DNA of 64,000 nt from an uncultured Marinobacter sp. (GTDB taxonomy: Bacteria; Pseudomonadota; Gammaproteobacteria; Pseudomonadales; Oleiphilaceae), in the NCBI RefSeq assembly GCF_913055835.1, contig NZ_CAJXKQ010000011.1:50053-114052 (forward strand), given 5' to 3'. Below the pieces are notes generated by a model. That model ran no database searches. It was not told the DNA's origin and saw only the letters and a list, made by a program, of their open reading frames with translations. Of the stretch, positions 59,902-64,000 are shown piece after piece. Position 1 is the first letter of the stretch, and the number at the start of each line of letters is the position of its first letter. A program made the translations under genes and the position numbers.

Positions 59902-60363
59902 GCTTTCACGGATAGCACGGATATCCTGGATGTCCACCGGACGTGCGAGCGCAGATTTATACTGAACCAAGTCGTCCTTCAGCATAAGGGGAAGCTCCAG
60001 GCCCAGCAAATGCACGGGTGTATAGCGAGAAAAATCTATGTTGAGTGGAACCCAGGTTTCGCTGCTTGCATCGAAGATTTTTGGACAATCAGCGCTACCT
60101 ACCTCTACTTTGATACCTTCATACTTGAACTGGACGTAGGTTAGATCCCAGCCTTCCTCTTGCCGGTGAGCGGCAGCTTTGGATACAAATTCCTGGCCGG
60201 CCTGTACCACAGACGGAAAGAACGCACCGGGCACGAAAAGGTCTATGTCATTCAGGTCTCGCTCAGAACCATATCCTTTTGCTGCGAGCCCGCCACAGAT
60301 CAGAAAGGGAATATTCCTATCTCTCAGTAATCCCACTATCCATTGGGCTGCTAAGTGATGCAC
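59839..60363 (-). CDS. Nucleotidyltransferase-fold cassette protein
   Basis: 174 residues, GTG start with GGAGGAGG upstream. The N-terminal CGGLAAKGYGSERDLNDIDLF (G24-G25, D39, D41) is the Pol-beta-type nucleotidyltransferase motif, as in AbiEii/MenT-like and aminoglycoside-type proteins. The second half has LMLKDDLVQYKSAL...DIQDIRAI typical of such single-domain proteins. It could be a toxin-like or resistance-like enzyme; no antitoxin is evident beside it. The last 20 residues are encoded by the attC-like site. Confidence 0.75.
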   Translation of the reverse strand: MHHLAAQWIVGLLRDRNIPFLICGGLAAKGYGSERDLNDIDLFVPGAFFPSVVQAGQEFVSKAAAHRQEEGWDLTYVQFKYEGIKVEVGSADCPKIFDASSETWVPLNIDFSRYTPVHLLGLELPLMLKDDLVQYKSALARPVDIQDIRAIRESAQPGHAKDAKTYAPRRFCQR

Positions 60364-60455
60364 GCCTCCTCCTTATTAATCAGGTCTTGGCCAACGCCTT
60401 TGCTCTGATGGTCTGGATCAACGGCTACGGGTGACAACATGAAAGCGTTTACGGT
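60351..60455 (-). pseudogene. GNAT acetyltransferase fragment
   Basis: Frame reading LSPVAVDPDHQSKGVGQDLI ends at TAG 60351-60353. This is the acetyl-CoA-binding motif A of GNAT enzymes (V-x-P-x-x-Q-x-K-G-x-G). Nothing of the rest of the fold is present on either side. It overlaps the start of the nucleotidyltransferase gene and lies where the attC of the preceding cassette should be. Confidence 0.55.
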
Positions 60456-60498
60456 TGCAGAGTGGCAGCGGAACAACTCAGTTCTGTTGACGCGTTGT

Positions 60499-60870
60499 TT
60501 ATACCTCTTCCAGTCCACCCCAGTCGAACGGATTGAGTTGGATGCCCCGTGGTGGCTTAGGCGCTTGCTCTCCCTCCAGTGCTGATTTCAGGCACAGGGA
60601 AAAAGGGTTCTTGACCTCAACATGGTATTGGATTATCAGACCACTCGGTTCAACTTGAAGGAAGCCGTCAAACGGGGCAATTGCTTCAGCATGGTTTTCT
60701 TTAACGCACTTATCCAAAGCTGCCATCTGGTTTTGCATAAACCACTGGCCTAAAACCTTATCGTAATCCGCATCAAACTTGGGCGAACTATTAGGTTCAT
60801 TGCCTGAACCCAGGTTAGCGCTCGCGGAACTGCAATAAACCAAGACAATCAATAAAATGACGTTCTTCAA
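60499..60870 (-). CDS. Secreted cassette protein of unknown function
   Basis: 123 residues from a TTG start with AGAGG six bases upstream. Signal peptide KNVILLIVLVYCSSASA, then a 100-residue mature part with two cysteines (MAALDKCVKE; PFSLCLKS) and a proline-rich end (APKPPRGIQLNPF). The downstream TAA lies at a TATAAAC start of what looks like a truncated attC. Not similar to anything I recognise. Confidence 0.6.
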   Translation of the reverse strand: MKNVILLIVLVYCSSASANLGSGNEPNSSPKFDADYDKVLGQWFMQNQMAALDKCVKENHAEAIAPFDGFLQVEPSGLIIQYHVEVKNPFSLCLKSALEGEQAPKPPRGIQLNPFDWGGLEEV

Positions 60871-60887
60871 AACTAGCCTCTTTGAAT

Positions 60888-60958
60888 GTATAACGCCTGG
60901 CTTTGCAGCGTGCCAGAGCGCCAGCGCAGGCGCGTCCGACAACAGCCACTGGTTAGGC
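60888..60958 (-). repeat. attC site after higBA
   Basis: Minus strand: GCCTAACCAGTGGCTGTTGTC ... AAAGCCAGGCGTTATAC, 71 bp, with partly self-complementary interior. The higA stop codon TAA is inside the first core site. Confidence 0.8.
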
Positions 60959-61246
60959 TGCCTCGAAATCCAGTGGTTGGATTCCATCCAGGTTGACCGT
61001 GTTGCGGGCAACCCACAGATCGTACATATCCTGCATCGCCAACCAACTCTCAGGAGAACGTCCGAGAACCTTGGACAGCCGAAGTGACATTTCCGGGCTA
61101 ATACCACTATCCCCTCTGAGCAGCCGAGACAAAGTGGAGGGAGAGACCCCCAAACTGGACGCAAGCTGACGGGAACTGATACCGAAAGGCTCCAGGTAGA
61201 CCTCCCGAATGAATTCACCAGGATGCGGCGGATTATGCATAGTCAT
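60953..61246 (-). CDS. higA: HigA-type antitoxin
   Basis: 97-residue Xre-family protein: PPHPGEFIREVYLEPFGIS, helix-turn-helix SSRQLASSLGVSPSTLSRLL, then ISPEMSLRLSKVLGRSPESWLAMQ. It overlaps the toxin gene by one base (TGATG), toxin first as in higBA loci. The stop falls in the attC. Confidence 0.9.
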   Translation of the reverse strand: MTMHNPPHPGEFIREVYLEPFGISSRQLASSLGVSPSTLSRLLRGDSGISPEMSLRLSKVLGRSPESWLAMQDMYDLWVARNTVNLDGIQPLDFEAA

Positions 61247-61524
61247 CAGTGATAATCCTCATAATCAAGAATGTAGGCGTTGCCGTCCTGAAATTCGAAC
61301 GTCATGCGCCAATTTCCATTAACACGAATCGACCACCGCCCTTTGTCTCGCCCTTTCAATGGGTGAAGCCGAAAACCAGGGATATCCATATCATCCACCG
61401 AAGTGGCGGTTTCCAGAGCTGCCAGCTGCATGCGCAGTTTCTTTGCGTGCTCGGGCTGTATGCCAGAGGTGCTGCCGGTCGAGTAGAACCGCTTCAGTCC
61501 TTTGTGACGGAATGATTTGATCAT
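61246..61524 (-). CDS. higB: HigB-type toxin (RelE superfamily)
   Basis: 92 residues, full-length: IKSFRHKGLKRFYSTGSTSGI at the start, DIPGFRLHPLKG, GRWSIRVNGNWRMTFEF and the terminal ILDYEDYH. These proteins cleave mRNA on the ribosome. Toxin-antitoxin pairs are common stabilising cassettes in chromosomal integrons. Confidence 0.9.
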   Translation of the reverse strand: MIKSFRHKGLKRFYSTGSTSGIQPEHAKKLRMQLAALETATSVDDMDIPGFRLHPLKGRDKGRWSIRVNGNWRMTFEFQDGNAYILDYEDYH

Positions 61525-61563
61525 GAGGGAATGCTAGCATGTTGCGCACCACGCAACAATAAA

Positions 61564-61641
61564 GCTTAACGCCCGACTAATGCGCGGGTTCGGAGCTGCG
61601 AAGCGGCGGAAAATTGGTCGCTGTGCAGCCGCTGGTTATGT
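61564..61641 (-). repeat. attC site after the broken higBA
   Basis: Minus strand: ACATAACCAGCGGCTGCAC ... TTAGTCGGGCGTTAAGC, 78 bp. The right core GTTAAGC matches GTTRRRY exactly. Confidence 0.8.
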
Positions 61642-61689
61642 TCTATGTCCGATTTCGGACACAGCAGTCCACGGACGAATATTCTTCAA

Positions 61690-61860
61690 CTAATCCTCTA
61701 GGGCATCCTCGGCAATCGAACGTTTTCCCGCGATGATCTGGTCTATTCTCTGAGCAGGCACCCCAATTTCTTTGGCCAGGCGGTATTGAGAAATGCCCAT
61801 CGGCTCCAGAAACTCTTCTTTGAGCAACTCGCCTGGCGTGACAGCATCAATGTTGCGCAT
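61690..61860 (-). pseudogene. Truncated HigA-type antitoxin
   Basis: 56 codons with a good AGGAGG site. MRNIDAVTPGELLKEEFLEP and GISQYRLAKEIGVPAQRID are classic for this HigA group, but the chain stops at GKRSIAEDALED, right after the recognition helix; normal members continue for about 40 more residues. Different subgroup from the intact higA at 60953. Confidence 0.7.
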
Positions 61861-61870
61861 GAGCCACCTC

Positions 61871-62092
61871 CTAATGGAAATCAACAACTTCGACATCTTC
61901 CGCGCCAGCCTTGGTCCAGCGGAAGCAAACCCGGAACTGTTTGTTGATTCGAATGCTGTGCTGGTCTTGGCGGTCACCATGCAATGGCTCCAACATATTT
62001 CCGGGCGGTACTTTCAAATCATCCAACTGGCTTGCAGCTTAGAGTTGCCGAATTTTCCTCAAGGCAACTCGCTCGAAATTGACGAAGCGCCT
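61871..62092 (-). pseudogene. Broken HigB-type toxin gene
   Basis: The frame reads RRFVNFERVALRKIRQL, a stop TAA at 62039-62041, then AASQLDDLKVPPGN and GDRQDQHSIRINKQFRVCFRW to the terminal VEVVDFH and TAG. The stop replaces the usual Asn in this position. The first 20 or so residues of the family are missing: upstream of RRFV the sequence is the attC-like copy at 62088-62150. Confidence 0.75.
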
Positions 62093-62150
62093 GACGCGGC
62101 GTGCCGGAGCGCCAGCGTAGGCGCATCCGACAACAGCCACTGGCTAAATG
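62088..62150 (-). repeat. attC copy truncated into the broken higB
   Basis: Minus strand: ATTTAGCCAGTGGCTGTTGTC ... CGTCAGGCG, nearly identical to the attC at 60888-60958 over about 50 bases. The left core has AGC instead of AAC and the right core ends at GGCG, after which higB coding sequence follows in place of TTRRRY. Confidence 0.75.
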
Positions 62151-62215
62151 CTTGAATGCGCATTCCCGTGCGCATAAACTAAGGCCGAGGACTAAACAGC
62201 CACTTGGAGGCTCCG

Positions 62216-62461
62216 ATGGCCGAACTCTATAACGCAGCCGCACCCAAAAAAGCGGCGAACCTCTCCATCAATAGCGATCTGCTGCGTAAGACTCGGGAAC
62301 TAAACATTAACTTGTCTGCTACCTTGGAACGAGCCCTGAAAGAGGAGCTCTCCAAACGCGAAGCCGCACAATGGGTTGAAGAAAATCGCGCTGCGATAAA
62401 AAGTTACAACAATTTTGTCGAACAACATGGATGCTTCGGCGACGAATTCAGGGACTTCTGA
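62216..62461 (+). CDS. ccdA: CcdA-type antitoxin
   Basis: 81 residues: ribbon-helix-helix start (KKAANLSINSDLLRKTRELN), then SATLERALKEELSKREAAQWVEENR and the toxin-binding tail with FVEQHGCFGDEFRDF. GGAGG is six bases before ATG 62216. Encoded opposite to the other cassettes, with its own upstream region. Confidence 0.9.
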   Translation: MAELYNAAAPKKAANLSINSDLLRKTRELNINLSATLERALKEELSKREAAQWVEENRAAIKSYNNFVEQHGCFGDEFRDF

Positions 62462-62778
62462 TGGCGCAGTTCGATGTGTACCCCAATCCAAGCAAAACCA
62501 GCAAGGTACACTACCCTTACCTTGTCGATATTCAGAGCAGCCTGCTGAGCGAACTGGCAACTCGAATCGTCATTCCTTTAGGAAAACGCTCCGCCTTTGG
62601 TGGTGAAGCCATGCAAGGGCTCACGCCGGAAATCAGTTTTGCCGACCAGGAGCTGCTGCTGTTAACCCCGCAAATTTCCTCTGTGCCTGAAAAGTATCTC
62701 AAGAGCCCCATTGGCTCCCTCTCCCATCTTAGAGACCAGATTGTCGGAGCTCTGGACCTCGCCATCACCGGCATTTAA
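62461..62778 (+). CDS. ccdB: CcdB-type toxin
   Basis: 105 residues, a gyrase poison: AQFDVYPNPSKTSKVHYPYL, VDIQSSLL, RIVIPLG, and the C-terminal LRDQIVGALDLAITGI. Start overlaps the ccdA stop (TGATG). The chain ends in TGI where the plasmid F toxin ends in WGI; the Trp change may matter for gyrase binding. The stop TAA is inside the core of the attC at 62773. Confidence 0.9.
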   Translation: MAQFDVYPNPSKTSKVHYPYLVDIQSSLLSELATRIVIPLGKRSAFGGEAMQGLTPEISFADQELLLLTPQISSVPEKYLKSPIGSLSHLRDQIVGALDLAITGI

Positions 62779-62874
62779 CGCCAGCGCACAACGGCGCCCT
62801 TGGAATGGAGGCGCAGCCGGAATGTAAAGGCCGTCCGGCGGCCACCGGCCGCGAATTGATGCGCCTTGTTAAAT
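62773..62874 (-). repeat. attC site, canonical
   Basis: Minus strand: ATTTAACAAGGCGCATCAATT ... GTGCGCTGGCGTTAAAT, 102 bp. Both cores fit the consensus (RYYYAAC and GTTRRRY) and the interior is self-complementary. The clearest attC of the array. Confidence 0.88.
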
Positions 62875-63330
62875 GGCCCTGGGCACACGGTCCGCTTGAG
62901 CCACGGTTTGATTGAGTTGCCGAAGCTTGTTTAGAGAGACTTGAAACTGGCCATTACTCGGTAGCCGTTTACCTGTGAACTGCTCCCAAACAAGGGCTCC
63001 TGGCCCGTTGTAAATTTCTTCGAATGTTCCGTCACGCAGGATATTGATGATGATCGTATGCTGTGGCTGACTCCGGAACGCAACAGAGTTTGACTGCGTA
63101 GCCTTGATCTCAACTTCCAAGCCGGTTTCGGTTACAGCGTCATAGCCTTTGTTGGACGCTGTCTTCAGCTCCAGATTGTAGGCGTCGGCCAGGAGGCATT
63201 CACCCAAACTGCCAACCATATGACCATCCGGGGTGAAGTGCCTACCCGGGAACATGGCCTCCAACTCATTGACCGTGGCATATAGCTGAGTGACCAAGGC
63301 CCGGAATTTATCGTGATCGATCATAGACAT
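62869..63330 (-). CDS. PD-(D/E)XK-fold cassette protein
   Basis: 153 residues. After a helical N-terminus the chain shows E44 in GSLGECLLADAYNL, D64 in KGYDAVTETG and E74-x-K76 in LEVEIKATQ, the acidic-strand pattern of PD-(D/E)XK nucleases. It could be a small nuclease or an inactive relative; the target is unknown. Starts at an ATG overlapping the previous attC; the second ATG (63324) is equally possible. Confidence 0.7.
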   Translation of the reverse strand: MSMIDHDKFRALVTQLYATVNELEAMFPGRHFTPDGHMVGSLGECLLADAYNLELKTASNKGYDAVTETGLEVEIKATQSNSVAFRSQPQHTIIINILRDGTFEEIYNGPGALVWEQFTGKRLPSNGQFQVSLNKLRQLNQTVAQADRVPRAI

Positions 63331-63412
63331 TTAACGCTTGCAGCATGCGCGCCCACGAAATGAAGCCGAAGGCGCAATGTAGTGGGCGTCGCCGTGCCTG
63401 CACTGGTTAACT
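63329..63412 (-). repeat. attC site
   Basis: Minus strand: AGTTAACCAGTGCAGGCACGG ... TGCTGCAAGCGTTAAAT, 84 bp; right core GTTAAAT is canonical. Confidence 0.8.
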
Positions 63413-63413
63413 T

Positions 63414-63794
63414 TCAGTCGCAACGCCCCTTAATGTTGCCAACGAAAAGATTGGCTCCATTGAAAGGCCCCAACCCACTCATGGACTTGGTATAAACTGC
63501 CTTTCCTTTCTCCGGGAAAACGGCCCAAGTTTCAATTGTCGCTTCACCGCTGTCGCTCGCGTCAACACAAAGAACGGTGTGTTTGCCAGCTTGAGTACAA
63601 TCCATATTATTTGGAGTAACGCTACTTGCTTGGCCATCGAGCTCGACGATGAATTTTCTGGAACTGAGCCCATCGTTTGAGATTTCGTAATCAAAGCCCT
63701 CTCGGGTCGAATATCCTTTTAGATCTCCAAGGACGAAGCATTCAGCGAACACTAGGGCTGGCATAAAAAGGACAAATAAAACGACGAGTTTCAT
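63414..63794 (-). CDS. Secreted cassette protein of unknown function
   Basis: 126 residues. Signal peptide KLVVLFVLFMPALVFA followed by a cysteine (EC), then a beta-rich chain with four cysteines. No family recognised. Length and signal resemble other secreted cassette products. Confidence 0.65.
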   Translation of the reverse strand: MKLVVLFVLFMPALVFAECFVLGDLKGYSTREGFDYEISNDGLSSRKFIVELDGQASSVTPNNMDCTQAGKHTVLCVDASDSGEATIETWAVFPEKGKAVYTKSMSGLGPFNGANLFVGNIKGRCD

Positions 63795-63807
63795 ACGGCC
63801 TCCATAC

Positions 63808-63890
63808 AGTTAACGCCAGCAATAAACGGCGCCCTGACAAGGGCGTCCGGTGGAGGCCGAAGGCTGGAGCGAATTTAATTGCCTTGTCAG
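63808..63890 (-). repeat. attC site
   Basis: Minus strand: TGACAAGGCAATTAAATTCGC ... TTATTGCTGGCGTTAACT, 83 bp. The left core has TGAC for TAAC and coincides with the stop codon of the upstream partial gene. Confidence 0.7.
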
Positions 63891-64000
63891 AGGTACTGCT
63901 CGCACCGTTCTTCCCAGAACAGGTTGCTGAAGCGCTGTAGACCTGGCCGATGACCATAATCCTTATTGAACTGTTGCATCATTGGCGAAAAATCTATCCC
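63887..64000 (-). CDS. C-terminal end of a further cassette gene (partial)
   Basis: 37 codons open to the right edge, ending HRPGLQRFSNLFWEERCEQYL and TGA. The 5' part is outside the window. Acidic-aromatic composition looks coding, and the stop overlaps the attC as in the neighbours. Confidence 0.55.
   Translation of the reverse strand, partial: GIDFSPMMQQFNKDYGHRPGLQRFSNLFWEERCEQYL

Noticed and set aside
60499..61218. Longer version of the secreted cassette gene starting at 61218
   Set aside because: It would run through the attC and the complement of higA; the signal peptide and ribosome site at 60870 mark the real start.

Overview
The window is chromosomal DNA of a marine gammaproteobacterium, most likely Marinobacter or a close relative. 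That placement is inferred from the gene families, the GC-rich codon use and the gene order; no marker gene such as rRNA is present.

Layout. At 0-2.9 kb lies an accessory patch: a core-only mercuric reductase (merA), a SecD-head-like exported protein, an orphan Xre/DUF2384 antitoxin-like protein and the C-terminal stump of a HI0933/BaiN-type flavoprotein. At 2.9-23.1 kb comes ordinary chromosome: patatin-like lipase, SulP anion transporter plus tandem universal stress protein, MgtC/DUF4010 membrane protein, AlkB, a Cache-HAMP-GAF-HD-GYP protein, DjlA, an ICMT-like methyltransferase, an amidase, a GAF-GGDEF-EAL protein, TruC, a chemoreceptor and an RND efflux pump with its adaptor. At 23.1-25.3 kb is ilvGM behind a classic attenuator: a 30-residue leader peptide, half of it Val/Leu/Ile, followed by a strong terminator. 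At 25.8-31.7 kb is a cyanate/nitrate-type ABC transporter with cyanase (cynABDS-like), transcribed away from a sigma54 activator. The intergenic region holds sigma54-type promoters and three copies of a CGA-N4-TCG inverted repeat. An NSS-family sodium symporter follows. At 33.4-46.5 kb is the branched-chain amino acid catabolism cluster: liuR and liuABCDE, an AhpD-like protein and an acyl-CoA synthetase on the plus strand, with an isoleucine-type SDR / acyl-CoA dehydrogenase / thiolase set diverging on the minus strand. A perfect LiuR-type palindrome lies between the two arms.

At 46.6-59.6 kb are a DUF2959 lipoprotein, an uncharacterised 661-residue protein with a possible Cys-His-Asn triad, an MFS exporter, a complete yehZYXW-type osmoprotectant ABC transporter, a TauD-family dioxygenase, a periplasmic solute-binding protein, PsiE, a HAD dehalogenase, an M14 peptidase and a GFA-family protein. 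From about 59.8 kb to the right edge the window enters an integron gene-cassette array read on the minus strand: short, mostly unrelated genes, each followed by an attC-like site ending in GCGTTA. It carries a nucleotidyltransferase, small secreted proteins, an intact higBA, a broken higBA, a ccdAB in opposite orientation and a PD-(D/E)XK-like protein. The integrase is not in the window; the polarity of the sites predicts it to the right of 64 kb.

The most unusual non-coding content is three copies of a large structured element inside the leucine/isoleucine cluster, with a nearly invariant core and copy-specific but self-complementary arms. Other repeat families flank ilvGM, cynS and the NSS transporter.
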